From NCBI RefSeq assembly GCF_022601975.1, contig NZ_JAKVIR010000014.1, positions 97,650 to 161,649 on the forward strand: a stretch of 64,000 bases of DNA. Direction: 5' to 3'. A program made the translations under genes and the position numbers. Every line of letters starts with the position of its first letter. The first letter of the stretch is position 1. Under the pieces are notes generated by a model. The model worked only from the letters and a program-made list of their open reading frames with translations, made no database searches and was not told the DNA's origin. Of this stretch, positions 27,990-36,523 are shown in pieces. Origin of the DNA: Pontibacter sp. E15-1. GTDB lineage: Bacteria > Bacteroidota > Bacteroidia > Cytophagales > Hymenobacteraceae.

Positions 27990-28121
27990 ATCGGTAAAAC
28001 AGAAAACCAAGCTAAATGATTTATAAATTAAATAAAAAATAGCTAAAGTGCAATTTGTTATACGTCGTTCTACTTAAATTTAAAGTTGTTACACTGATGC
28101 GGTACTTCTTTTCACCCCTTT

Positions 28122-31100
28122 TTATGCCTGCGCCGAAGACAGCTCTTTCACTCCAAAACCCTCAAACACCTCCTTTGCCTCGCGCAGATTCCGGATGTCT
28201 TCCACAATCACGATCAGCTTATGCTTGGCCTCCTTCAGGCGCGAGCGGCGGGAGTGCTGCTGCACGTACTTGAGGATGTTGCCGAAAGCATCCGACTGAA
28301 AGTACTTGTCGTTGTTCTCGCTGGAAAGGTAGCCCTTCATCACCTCTTTTTTGATGGTCAGCTTCTCGAAGCCGAGCTGCTGTGCCTGCCAGCGCAGTTT
28401 TACGATTTCCACCAGTTGCTGCACGGCCTCCGGCAGCGGCCCGAAACGGTCCACGATGCTTGCCCGGAGCGTCTCCAGGTCGTCCAGGTCCTTGGTGCTG
28501 TCGAGCTTGCTGTAGAGGTTGAGGCGCTCGGAGATGTTGCTCACATACCAGTCCGGTATCAGCACCTCCATGTCGGTTTCGATCGAGCACTCGCGCACCG
28601 GCTCGATAAACTGCTCCAGGTTGTCGCCCAGAAACAGCTCCCTGAACTCAGTTTCTTTCAGCTCTTTGATGGCGTCGTCGAGAATCTGGTGGTACATCTC
28701 AAAGCCCAGATCGGTGATGAAGCCGCTTTGCTCGCCGCCCAGCAGGTTGCCGGCCCCCCGGATGTCGAGGTCGCGCATCGCGATCTTGAAGCCTTCGCCC
28801 AGGTCTGAGAACTCCTCCAGCGTGCTCAGGCGCTTGCGGGCATCGGAAGGGAGGCCAGCCACAGGCGGCGTGAGCAGGTAGCAATAGGCTTTTTTGTTGG
28901 ATCGGCCCACGCGGCCACGCATCTGGTGCAGGTCGGAGAGGCCGAACATGTGCGCCCGGTTGATAATGATGGTATTGGCGTTCTCAATGTCTAGGCCCGA
29001 CTCGATGATGTTGGTGGATACCAGCACGTCGTAGTCGCCGTTCACGAACTTCATCATGCGCTTCTCCAGCTTCTCCGGCTCCATCTGGCCGTGGGCGTAA
29101 GTAACTTTCGCATCGGGCACCAGGCGCAGGATCATGGCGGCAACCTCCTCAATGTCCTTTACTCGGTTGTGCACGAAAAACACCTGGCCGTGGCGCTTCA
29201 TCTCGTATACCACGGCATCGCGGATCAGGGCCTCGTCGAACACATGCAGCTCTGTTTTAACCGGCTGTCGGTTGGGCGGCGGCGTGCCAATCACGCTCAG
29301 GTCGCGGGCGCCCATCAGCGAGAAGTGCAGCGTGCGCGGAATAGGGGTGGCAGTGAGCGTGAGCGTGTCCACGTTCACCTTCATCTCCTTCAGCTTGTCC
29401 TTGGTCTTCACCCCGAACTTCTGCTCCTCGTCAATGATCATCAGGCCGAGGTCCTTGAACTTCACGTCCTTGCTCACGATGCGGTGCGTGCCGATCAGGA
29501 TGTCTACCTTGCCCTCGGCCACGCGCTTCAGGGTGTCCTTGGTGTCTTTGGTCGTTTTAAAGCGGTTGATATAGTCCACGGTAACCGGGAACTGCTCGAG
29601 GCGCTGATGGAACGTGCGGTAATGCTGCATGGCCAGGATGGTGGTGGGCACCAGCATAGCGACCTGCTTTCCGTCGCAGGCGGCTTTGAAGGCGGCGCGT
29701 ATGGCTACCTCGGTCTTGCCAAAGCCCACGTCGCCGCACACGAGGCGGTCCATCGGGTGGGGCAACTCCATGTCGGCTTTCACGTCTTCGGTGGCCTTGC
29801 CCTGGTCGGGGGTGTCCTCATATATAAACGACGACTCCAGCTCGGCCTGCAAAAATCCGTCGCGGGTATAGGCATAGCCCGGTGCGGCCTTGCGCTTGGC
29901 ATACAGGCTGATCAGCTCCAAGGCGATGTCCTTTACCTTGCTCTTTACCTTCTTCTTCTTGTTCTCCCACTCCGGCGAGCCCAGTTTGCTCATGCTCGGT
30001 GGGCCGCCCTCTTTGCCGCTGTACTTGCTTATTTTGTGCAGCGAGTGGATACTGACATACAGCAGGTCGTCGTCGCGGTATACCAACCGGATGGCTTCCT
30101 GCAGGCGGCCGCCCACTTCCACTTTCTCGAGACCCGCAAAGCGCCCGATGCCGTAGTCCACGTGCGTCACGTAGTCGCCGGGCTGCAGCGAGCGCAGCTC
30201 TTTCAGCGTCATGGCCTTGGTCTTGGAATGTCCTTCCTTGGCCTTGTGCTGGTAGAAACGGTCGAACAGCTGGTGATCGGTATAGCAGGTTATTTTCAGG
30301 GTCTGGTCGATGAAGCCCTCGCGCAGCGAAACCGGCAAATGCTGGAAACGCACGTCGTGGTCCAGTTCATCGAAGATCATGGTGAGGCGGTTGATCTGGC
30401 GCGGCGAGTCGGTGGCGATGATGTTCGCAAAGCCGTCGCCCTGCTGCTCGTGCAGGTCTTTTACCAGCCGCTTAAAGTCTTTGTTGAACGAGGGCTGCGG
30501 CTTTACCTGCATCTGGATAACCTCGGCGCTTTTGAAATGGAAGCGCTTGCCGATCTCCACAATGTTATAGTCATTAAGTAGCTTTTTGAACTGCTTCTGC
30601 GTCTGGAACAGCTGCTCGGGGTCCGACACGATCTGGGTGCCGCCGCTGCCAGCCATCATCTTCTCAAACGCCTGCGAGGCCTTATCGAAATACTCCTCGA
30701 TCACGTCCAGCGTCAGGCGGATGTCCTTGAACCAGATGTTGGTGTTGTCGGGCAGGTAATCCAGGAACGCCTCGCGGGTTTCCTGCAGCAGCTTGGTCTG
30801 CACGTTGGGGATAATGGAGATGGCCTTCTTCGTCTCCACCGACAGCTGCGTGTCGGGGTCGAAAGTGCGGATGCTCTCGATCTCATCCCCGAAAAGCTCG
30901 ATGCGGTAGGGCAGGTCGTTGGCGTAGGAGTATACATCCACGATGCCGCCGCGCACCGCGTACTGGCCCGCCTCATACACAAACTCGGTGCGCTCAAAGC
31001 CATACTCGGCCAGCATCTCGCTCAGGAAGTTGGTGTCGAGTTTCTCGCCCACCTTCGCGCCCAGTGTGTTCTCGACCAACGATTTTTTGTTGATCACCTT

Positions 31101-31499
31101 TTCGGTCAGCGCCTCCGGGTAGGTCACGATCAGCTCGCCTTTGCCGGTTTTCTGGTTGAGGCGGTTGAGCACCTCGGCGCGCATGAGTATGTTGGCGTTC
31201 TCGGTGTCGTCGAAACTGTAGGGGCGCTTATACGATGTCGGGAACAGCAGGACCTCCTTCTCGTCGCCGAGCAGGTTCTTGAGGTCGGTATAAAAATAAG
31301 CCGCCTCCTCCCGGTCGTGCATCACGAAGAGCTGATGCTGCTGGTTCAGGGTATAAATCGCAGAAGCCAGCACAGCATCCAGGCTCCCGGCAAGGCCCTT
31401 CAGTTGCAGGCGGTATTTGGTATTGGCTTTCAGCCGTTCGGCGATGGTCTGCACCACGCTGTCGAGGCGGTACAGCTCTAAGAAATCTTTAACTTTCAA
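28122..31499 (-). CDS. mfd: Transcription-repair coupling factor
   Basis: A 1125-residue DNA translocase of normal family length. It has an N-terminal UvrB-like module (RLQLKGLAGSLDAVLASAIY), an RNA-polymerase-interacting CarD-like domain (LQPGDYVTHVDYGIGRFAGL), and an SF2 helicase core with Walker A GDVGFGKTEVAIRA, the DEEQ box (IIDEEQKFGV) and TATPIPRTL. TRG segments and a C-terminal TRCF domain follow. It removes stalled RNA polymerase at DNA lesions and recruits UvrA. It is monocistronic in this layout. Confidence 0.98.
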   Translation of the reverse strand: MKVKDFLELYRLDSVVQTIAERLKANTKYRLQLKGLAGSLDAVLASAIYTLNQQHQLFVMHDREEAAYFYTDLKNLLGDEKEVLLFPTSYKRPYSFDDTENANILMRAEVLNRLNQKTGKGELIVTYPEALTEKVINKKSLVENTLGAKVGEKLDTNFLSEMLAEYGFERTEFVYEAGQYAVRGGIVDVYSYANDLPYRIELFGDEIESIRTFDPDTQLSVETKKAISIIPNVQTKLLQETREAFLDYLPDNTNIWFKDIRLTLDVIEEYFDKASQAFEKMMAGSGGTQIVSDPEQLFQTQKQFKKLLNDYNIVEIGKRFHFKSAEVIQMQVKPQPSFNKDFKRLVKDLHEQQGDGFANIIATDSPRQINRLTMIFDELDHDVRFQHLPVSLREGFIDQTLKITCYTDHQLFDRFYQHKAKEGHSKTKAMTLKELRSLQPGDYVTHVDYGIGRFAGLEKVEVGGRLQEAIRLVYRDDDLLYVSIHSLHKISKYSGKEGGPPSMSKLGSPEWENKKKKVKSKVKDIALELISLYAKRKAAPGYAYTRDGFLQAELESSFIYEDTPDQGKATEDVKADMELPHPMDRLVCGDVGFGKTEVAIRAAFKAACDGKQVAMLVPTTILAMQHYRTFHQRLEQFPVTVDYINRFKTTKDTKDTLKRVAEGKVDILIGTHRIVSKDVKFKDLGLMIIDEEQKFGVKTKDKLKEMKVNVDTLTLTATPIPRTLHFSLMGARDLSVIGTPPPNRQPVKTELHVFDEALIRDAVVYEMKRHGQVFFVHNRVKDIEEVAAMILRLVPDAKVTYAHGQMEPEKLEKRMMKFVNGDYDVLVSTNIIESGLDIENANTIIINRAHMFGLSDLHQMRGRVGRSNKKAYCYLLTPPVAGLPSDARKRLSTLEEFSDLGEGFKIAMRDLDIRGAGNLLGGEQSGFITDLGFEMYHQILDDAIKELKETEFRELFLGDNLEQFIEPVRECSIETDMEVLIPDWYVSNISERLNLYSKLDSTKDLDDLETLRASIVDRFGPLPEAVQQLVEIVKLRWQAQQLGFEKLTIKKEVMKGYLSSENNDKYFQSDAFGNILKYVQQHSRRSRLKEAKHKLIVIVEDIRNLREAKEVFEGFGVKELSSAQA

Positions 31500-31773
31500 G
31501 GTATTCGATTTTTAAGGCACAGGTATCCCGGCAAAAAACGCAAAATAGCCTTAAGCCATACCTATGAAAATAGCTAAGCCTAAAGCGCTCCTGAACTAGC
31601 GTGTTCTGTTGGTTATAGTTCTTCGCTACAAAGATACTACAAGTTAGCGTTTTATCAGAACCGGAAGCGCGGGGAGAAGGTTGCGAAACACAGCAGCTGA
31701 AAATAGTAGGCTTGCGTTAAATAAGATTGTATATTGTTATAGTGAAAGGAAGGTAACCTTAAAGTTTACAAGT

Positions 31774-32013
31774 ATGAATGTGCAGTTTGTGTCGGACGAA
31801 AGAGGTGAAATCACGGCTGTTCAGATTCCGATTGAGGCATGGCGGGAAATTGAGCGCAAGATAAAGGCGGTTGATGCCAGCGAGTGGCAGGGCGTTTCGA
31901 ACGAGGAGATAGCCGCCATTGAGGCAGGAGACAGAGATTTTGCGGAAGGACGCACCCTGTCAAACGAAGAAGTATTGCTGAAAAGCCGGGCGTTAAGAAA
32001 GAAGCGCGCTTAA
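31774..32013 (+). CDS. Antitoxin of a ParE/RelE-type toxin-antitoxin pair
   Basis: A 79-residue protein from ATG 31774 (MNVQFVSDERGEITAVQIPI). A TTG-initiated frame begins 31 codons upstream but is less likely. The N-terminal part looks like a short beta/alpha fold. The acidic middle (SNEEIAAIEAGDRDFAEGR) and basic tail (LLKSRALRKKRA) fit a toxin-wrapping segment. Its stop codon abuts the toxin ATG. A TTG start and an AT-rich upstream region suggest a nearby autoregulated promoter. Confidence 0.8.
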   Translation: MNVQFVSDERGEITAVQIPIEAWREIERKIKAVDASEWQGVSNEEIAAIEAGDRDFAEGRTLSNEEVLLKSRALRKKRA

Positions 32014-32346
32014 ATGCCTGAGAAGGAAAAAGCTGTTATATGGTCTGAAAGGGCCACCAATGAATACTTGGCGACACTTGATTATATTGCACAGGAGTGG
32101 GGCAGCGCAGCGGCAGAGAAGTTTGAAAGCGCCATTTTCGGCACGGTGGAACGTATCGCACGTCATCCGGCCCAGTTTCCGCTGGTAAATTCTAAAAGGG
32201 CGATAAGAAAGGCTATTGCCACTTCTCAAAATTCTATCTTTTTTCGGGAGAAGGAGACGCATGTCGAAATACTATCATTTAGTTTAAACAGTAGGAGAAT
32301 CCCATGCCGCAAGTTTAGCGCCAGCGCAACTTGTGGCTTACTGTGA
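32014..32346 (+). CDS. ParE/RelE superfamily toxin with a repeat-derived C-terminus
   Basis: A 110-residue protein. The core from VIWSERATNEYLATLDYIAQ to THVEILSF follows the ParE/RelE toxin pattern, including the HPAQFPLV segment and a final beta strand. Family toxins usually end shortly after a F(F/W)DNRQNP-type motif. Here the equivalent reads SLNSRRIP and the last roughly 14 residues (CRKFSASATCGLL) are encoded by the REP-like repeat copy A. The repeat supplies the stop codon. The toxin may be inactive or altered. ParE poisons gyrase and RelE cleaves mRNA; the subtype is not certain. Confidence 0.8.
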   Translation: MPEKEKAVIWSERATNEYLATLDYIAQEWGSAAAEKFESAIFGTVERIARHPAQFPLVNSKRAIRKAIATSQNSIFFREKETHVEILSFSLNSRRIPCRKFSASATCGLL

Positions 32347-32436
32347 CGCCAGTTTGTAACTGGCGTTATACTCATTCCTAGAGTTTATACCCATCTCTGC
32401 ACTTGCATCAGTTATAAACTGGCTATAATGTCCACC
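32301..32436 (+). repeat. REP-like repeat, copy A
   Basis: A 136-bp unit starting CCCATGCCGCAAGTTTAGCG, containing the palindromes GCCAGTTTGTAACTGGC and CAGTTATAAACTG. It is nearly identical to copy B at 32595. It overlaps the 3' end of the toxin gene. Confidence 0.85.
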
Positions 32437-32594
32437 GGCGATCAGAATCAGGATATATGGTTTGGCAGGATGAAAGTGCTTCTTCAAACGTATGTTATTG
32501 CTGCTTTGACAGGCTGATGCGCGGACAGGTCGCGACCTGTCCCTACAGAAGGGGAAAATCGTATACTGGCGCATGATGCGGCCAAACCGCCCCC
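32437..32594. repeat. Spacer between REP copies with a perfect 20-bp palindrome
   Basis: The spacer holds GGACAGGTCGCGACCTGTCC at 32523-32542, followed by CCTACAG, a repeat type seen in several phyla. It then ends in an eight-C tract that runs into copy B. No gene is seen. Confidence 0.7.
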
Positions 32595-32731
32595 CCCATG
32601 CCGCAAGTTTAGCGCCAGCGCAACTTGTGGCTTACTTTGATGCCAGTTTGTAACTGGCGTTATACCCATTCCTGGCGTTTATACCCATCTCTGCACTTTC
32701 GCCAGTTATAAACTGGCTATAATGTTCCACC
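32595..32731 (+). repeat. REP-like repeat, copy B
   Basis: A 137-bp direct copy of the unit at 32301, with the same two palindromes (GCCAGTTTGTAACTGGC and GCCAGTTATAAACTGGC). It ends 35 bp from the stop of the RAYT gene. Confidence 0.85.
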
Positions 32732-32765
32732 ACCAGTAACCGCTGCGCTCAAACTGGCGGTATAG

Positions 32766-33314
32766 TTAGTGTAAAAGTATGATGTTGACCTTACCTTTTT
32801 CGCCAGTGTAATCCAGGGCGCTACTGTAGGGGTAATCTTGCGGATCCCGTACAAAACCTGCTTCTATCGGATTATTATGGATGTATTCCACCTTCTGCTC
32901 TAAAAGAAAATTTGAGTTTAGCTCTATGGGCTGGTTGTGCTGCTGCCAGAACTGATACGTTTTGTTGTTTGTATTTTGCTTTCCGGCCCGCTCAAACATC
33001 CAGAGCATCCAGTCTTTTCGGCTTTCCTGAGGGTTATCGGCAATAGCCTTAAGTATAGTTTTGGAAGTATACTTTTTCAGATCGCGAATGATGCCGGACT
33101 GGTTGTCGGTTTCAGAGCCGATAATTAGGTGAATGTGGTTCGACATGATGCACCAGGCATACACTTCCAGTCCCTTATGCTTAATGCAATAGTTCAGGCT
33201 GTCAACTACAATTTCTTTATAAATGGGCCTAGTGAACACATCTATCCAGTAAACGGTAGCGAAGGAGATAAAGTGGAGCTTGCTTTGGTCTCTAATCTTG
33301 TAGTTTCGGCTCAT
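32766..33314 (-). CDS. REP-associated tyrosine transposase (RAYT), Y1/IS200-like
   Basis: A 182-residue single-domain Y1 HUH protein. The metal-binding motif is SNHIHL (His60, His62). The catalytic Tyr is probably Tyr144 in VEYIHNNPIEAG, the characteristic RAYT block. Trp/Tyr-rich N-terminal YKIRDQSKLHFIS is also typical. Such proteins nick REP hairpins as single strands and are thought to spread REP elements. REP copies lie on both sides: two direct copies beyond the stop and an inverted partial copy just upstream of the start. Length is normal and all motifs are intact, so it may be active. Confidence 0.93.
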   Translation of the reverse strand: MSRNYKIRDQSKLHFISFATVYWIDVFTRPIYKEIVVDSLNYCIKHKGLEVYAWCIMSNHIHLIIGSETDNQSGIIRDLKKYTSKTILKAIADNPQESRKDWMLWMFERAGKQNTNNKTYQFWQQHNQPIELNSNFLLEQKVEYIHNNPIEAGFVRDPQDYPYSSALDYTGEKGKVNIILLH

Positions 33315-33377
33315 GGTCAGTATACCCAGACTGCTATTTCATGTTACAAACATGCATTATATATAGCCGCAAATTAT

Positions 33378-33402
33378 ACTGGCGCTAAACCTACGGCAAG
33401 TA
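33378..33402 (-). repeat. REP-like repeat, inverted partial copy
   Basis: ACTGGCGCTAAACCTACGGC is the reverse complement, with two mismatches, of the GCCGCAAGTTTAGCGCCAG head of copies A and B. It lies 64 bp upstream of the RAYT start, making the gene flanked by inverted REP ends. Confidence 0.8.
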
Positions 33403-33406
33403 ATAA

Positions 33407-34477
33407 CTACCTCAGCTCCTTCAGCATATTCCTAACCTCCTGCGGATCCTGAAGCGTGCGGACGTTTAGCTTCAGGTGTTGGAGTTCATACCCTAAGTCT
33501 TCTTTGGCTTGCTTAAACTTCTGGTTCATCTGTTTGGGCGAGCCGCAGAACTGCTCATAAAAGCCGGCGTTGTGGCCAAAAGAGAAGTTGTTGAGCTCGT
33601 CTTTCAGATCATTTATCTGGTCGGTCAGGATTTGGATATAGTATGTCAGCTGGTTTTCGGGGAGCTTGTGGAGCGATTGCTCCTGCAGAAACTCCATCTG
33701 GAGCCGCAGCAACTCAAAGAAATCGTCGTGGTGGTAGGCCAGGGTTACTTTTTTCATGGCTTCCTCTTTCCAGACACGCGCCGTTTCGTCCTGCTCTGTG
33801 TCGGGGTGCAGCTGCTTGGCGAGCTCGGTGTACACGCGGCGGCTAGCCTTGCTGATGTTGTTGAGCTCGGCTTTCGCCTGGGCTTCTTTAGCCAGCTGCG
33901 CCTTGGTTTTTCGGTTTTTCTGGCGGTTCTGTTTTTCCCGTTCCCGCTGCTCCGCTTCTCTGTCTAGCTGTGCCTGGTAGTCTTCAAATGGATCAGCATC
34001 CGCTACTTCCGCTTCTGCGGCAAATGTGCTTTCGAAGGGCTCGTCAGGCTGTGTTTCAAAATAGTCGTCGGTATAGTTTAGCCCTTCCGCAAACGGAATC
34101 TCAGCATACCGGTCGTGGTACTCCAGCATATCCGGGCGGTTGTGCTTCGCGATCAACTCACGGCTTATACCCACGATCAGGGCGGCGAGCTTCTCTTTTT
34201 CCTGTCTTTTGAAAAAAGGGAGCGCATAGGCCGCATCCAGCAGCTTTACTGTTTCCGCGCGCTGGGCCGCAACCTGCTGTATAACCGGCTGTAGTTCTTT
34301 CTCGAAACGTTGCTGCGCCACGGCTATACTTTCTTTCCGGGCAGCGATCTCCCGCTTCAGCTTCTCTATCTGCAGGGTCTTTTCGTTGAAGGCGTGCTGC
34401 AGCGTGCTCAATTCGCTTTTGCCCGGAACAATAATCTGGGGTGTGCGGGAAAGGGCTGGCGGATGGCTTTGGGACAT
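33407..34477 (-). CDS. J-domain-like (DnaJ-related) coiled-coil protein
   Basis: A 356-residue protein from ATG 34477 (MSQSHPPALSRTPQ). The frame is open for 90 codons further upstream, but that stretch is not protein-like. Residues 20-75 form a coiled coil (LQIEKLKREIAARKES). Residues 130-210 are an acidic then strongly charged linker. A J-like segment follows with the HPD tripeptide (AKQLHPDTEQ, 224-226) between two helices, although it lacks a typical N-terminal helix I context. The C-terminus is helical. It may stimulate a DnaK-type chaperone. It ends 5 bp from the inverted REP copy. Confidence 0.7.
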   Translation of the reverse strand: MSQSHPPALSRTPQIIVPGKSELSTLQHAFNEKTLQIEKLKREIAARKESIAVAQQRFEKELQPVIQQVAAQRAETVKLLDAAYALPFFKRQEKEKLAALIVGISRELIAKHNRPDMLEYHDRYAEIPFAEGLNYTDDYFETQPDEPFESTFAAEAEVADADPFEDYQAQLDREAEQREREKQNRQKNRKTKAQLAKEAQAKAELNNISKASRRVYTELAKQLHPDTEQDETARVWKEEAMKKVTLAYHHDDFFELLRLQMEFLQEQSLHKLPENQLTYYIQILTDQINDLKDELNNFSFGHNAGFYEQFCGSPKQMNQKFKQAKEDLGYELQHLKLNVRTLQDPQEVRNMLKELR

Positions 34478-34834
34478 ATACATAGCGCTATAGGCCAGGA
34501 GCAATAAAATGCATCGCGCCTTGGCATCACAAAGATATGCTTTATCGACGAATCCTTGCCGGTATGGATGAGATGAGGAGAACGCAGGCGAGGCGTAACG
34601 TCGCGTATGCCTTGCCACATTGGCTGCTAGGCAACTTAAGTTTACAGTTGATAATTGATGTGCAGCACTTGGTGTATGGCCCGGGTAGACGCATGTTTTG
34701 TTGCGCGAAAAGGACGGCAACTGAGTGACCGCCGCATACCGCGCCAATAGGAAGAAAGCTGATAAATGCGTAACTTCGGCTGAATGTGGAAGGCTTTCTG
34801 ACCCTTCCCGTGTTACGCTTTGCCTTTTGTCACC
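34478..34834. other. Divergent intergenic region
   Basis: There are 357 bp between the J-like gene and the sterol desaturase gene. The minus-strand frame stays open here but its composition (many Cys, His, Ser, Thr) is not protein-like. No RNA or repeat is seen. Confidence 0.45.
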
Positions 34835-35782
34835 ATGGAAATCCTTCTCGAGAACTTACCCAACCCCTTTGCCTATTTCGTCCCCATCTTTGCCATCCTC
34901 ATCCTGGCGGAAGCCTACATCAGTTACCGCGAGGACAAGGAACTGTATGACATAAAAGACTCTTTCGCGAGTACCTGGGTGGGTATAGGGGCCGCCATCA
35001 TGAACACCCTGACCAAGATGTACCAGATCGGGCTGTTTTACCTTGTCTTCAAACTCTTTGAGCCCGTTCGGGAGCAGTTTCTGGGGTATGAGAGCCTGGG
35101 CTGGGCCTGGTGGGTATGGGCGCTCTGCCTGCTCGGCGATGACTTCAACTTTTACTGGCACCACCGTTTTTGCCATACTGTCCGGTTATTCTGGGCCGCG
35201 CACGTGGTGCACCACTCCTCGGAGAAGTTTAACCTCGGCACGGCCTTCCGCAACGGCTGGACCATATTCATCTACAAGCCGGTGTACTGGCTGTGGCTTC
35301 CTGCGCTGGGGTTCGACCCCGTGATGCTGGCCCTGTGCATGTCCTTCAACTCGATTTATCAGTTCTTTCTGCACTCCACGCTGGTGCCCGACATCAAAGG
35401 CTTTAACAAGGTGTTCAACACGCCGTGGGTGCACCAGGTGCACCATGCCTGCAACATAGAGTACCTGGACCGTAACCATGGCGGTATCCTTATTATCTGG
35501 GATCGTATTTTCGGAACTTTTCAGGACAAAGAGCATAGCATAGCCCCTAAGTTCGGTATCCTGCACCCGCCGCAGTCGCACAACCCGATCAAGCTCAACT
35601 TTCATGAGTTCAGCGATATATGGAAGGATGTGCGGAACGCGAAATCGTGGGAGCACAAATTCAAGTATATGTTTTACCCGCCAGGCTGGAGCCCGGATGG
35701 CAGCACCAAAACAGCGCGGCAAATGCAGGACGAGTTGGAGCAAGCGCGTGTCGAAGCCTCTCAGCAGCAAGTCGTTGCCTGA
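34835..35782 (+). CDS. Sterol desaturase / fatty acid hydroxylase family membrane protein
   Basis: A 315-residue protein from ATG 34835. A TTG five codons upstream is ignored. Four to five membrane helices surround the three His clusters that bind a di-iron centre: HHRFCH, HVVHHSSEKFN and HQVHHACN, with a further His at RNHGG. Family members hydroxylate or desaturate lipids, sterols or carotenoids with O2. The bacterial substrate cannot be told from sequence. The gene is single and ends at a terminator shared with the convergent tRNA-like RNA. Confidence 0.93.
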   Translation: MEILLENLPNPFAYFVPIFAILILAEAYISYREDKELYDIKDSFASTWVGIGAAIMNTLTKMYQIGLFYLVFKLFEPVREQFLGYESLGWAWWVWALCLLGDDFNFYWHHRFCHTVRLFWAAHVVHHSSEKFNLGTAFRNGWTIFIYKPVYWLWLPALGFDPVMLALCMSFNSIYQFFLHSTLVPDIKGFNKVFNTPWVHQVHHACNIEYLDRNHGGILIIWDRIFGTFQDKEHSIAPKFGILHPPQSHNPIKLNFHEFSDIWKDVRNAKSWEHKFKYMFYPPGWSPDGSTKTARQMQDELEQARVEASQQQVVA

Positions 35783-35859
35783 CGCTGCCCGGCAGGAGGT
35801 TAACTTTTCCGCTGCTGGCTGTAGCCAGGGAAAGCAGACACGAAGGGTATAAAAGAAGA

Positions 35860-35892
35860 AAGCCTCTCCGGTAGTGATACCGGAGAGGCTTT
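35860..35892. terminator. Bidirectional terminator between sterol desaturase and tRNA-like RNA 1
   Basis: Stem AAGCCTCTCCGGTA pairs with TACCGGAGAGGCTT over a 4-nt loop, with T-runs on both outer sides. On the minus strand it starts 1 nt after the encoded CCA of the RNA. Confidence 0.9.
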
Positions 35893-35893
35893 T

Positions 35894-36033
35894 TGGCTGT
35901 AGGGGAAGGAATCGAACCTCCACGGAGCAGTTAGGCAAATATCTTTGTACTAGTGACAGGTCAAAAGTTGCTTTATCCCAGAATCTCCACCCCCGAGATC
36001 GGAGGGCTTGTCTGCCAGTTTCAACACCCTACA
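35894..36033 (-). ncRNA. tRNA-Leu-like RNA with expanded variable region, copy 1 (140 nt)
   Basis: Read on the minus strand it folds as a class II tRNA. Acceptor TGTAGGG pairs with CCCTACA (7 bp), then a discriminator G and an encoded CCA. The D arm is TTG-AAACTGGCAGA-CAA, matching the D arm of the tRNA-Leu at 59241. The T arm is GGAGG-TTCGATT-CCTTC. The anticodon stem CCCTC/GGGGG closes a CGATCTC loop whose position 33 is G instead of U; the nominal anticodon would be AUC. The variable region is about 70 nt, closed by GGAG/CTCC, against 14-20 nt in normal tRNA-Leu. The authentic tRNAs in this window do not encode CCA. It has its own promoter and terminator. Function unknown; a decoding tRNA is unlikely. 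Confidence 0.75.
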
Positions 36034-36048
36034 TTGTGTTTGATGATT

Positions 36049-36080
36049 CAAATATAGACGCTTGTTTTTTAAATTGCAAA
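36049..36080 (-). promoter_or_regulatory. Bacteroidota-type promoter of tRNA-like RNA 1
   Basis: On the minus strand a TTTG (-33) and TATATTTG (-7, TAnnTTTG consensus) are separated by 20 bp. The RNA 5' end is 15 nt downstream. The leader CATCAAACACAA is shared with copy 2. Confidence 0.8.
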
Positions 36081-36401
36081 TATTTCAAAAAAAATAATTT
36101 ATTTATGCGACTATAACATGTAATACGCCATAAATTTTGATAGGTTATAAATTTATGCACTTTATTTGTTCACGCCACTTATTGCGGTTTAGGTCTGTTT
36201 ACTGCATTTTAGGTATAACCAACACGGGGGTATGTGTAGCAACTCCGCGTAAACCACAGGCGTAGCCTTGTCTGCTGCCACTCCCGATGTATTTTCAGGA
36301 TACCTGATTTGCCAGACTGGCGCTTGTTTCTTTATTGATATGCCTCAGGCTGCCCGGCATCGCGTTTAATTCGCCCGCCGTGTTTCTTTGGGCTGGCTGC
36401 T
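36081..36401. other. Intergenic region, AT-rich
   Basis: AT-rich sequence upstream of the tRNA-like RNA promoter, followed by more GC-rich DNA. No gene, RNA or repeat is apparent apart from the MITE relic that follows. Confidence 0.4.
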
Positions 36402-36459
36402 TTAGCGTATGTTTGAATTTCATTTTTCGCTTCCAAAAATGAAATTTAACTACACTCTT
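36402..36459. repeat. Internally deleted relic of the MITE-like repeat
   Basis: TTAGCGTATGTTTGAATTTC resembles the left end of the 166-bp element (TTAGAGCATGTTTAAAATTC). It is joined directly to TTCGCTTCCAAAAATGAAAT, matching its right end. The central 100 bp are missing. Confidence 0.6.
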
Positions 36460-36523
36460 TGTACATTAACATACAAGGCCGAGCCATACCCTGGCCCGCC
36501 TGCCCTCACCTATAACCCGACAC

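Noticed and set aside
29091..30581. 496-codon plus-strand frame inside mfd
   Set aside because: It is an antisense shadow of the helicase domain.
32301..32731. CRISPR array from the direct repeats
   Set aside because: Only two long copies with a single 158-bp spacer and no cas genes; they are REP-like.
35894..36033. tmRNA interpretation of the tRNA-like RNA
   Set aside because: It is too short, has no tag-reading frame, and has a complete D arm and anticodon stem, unlike tmRNA.
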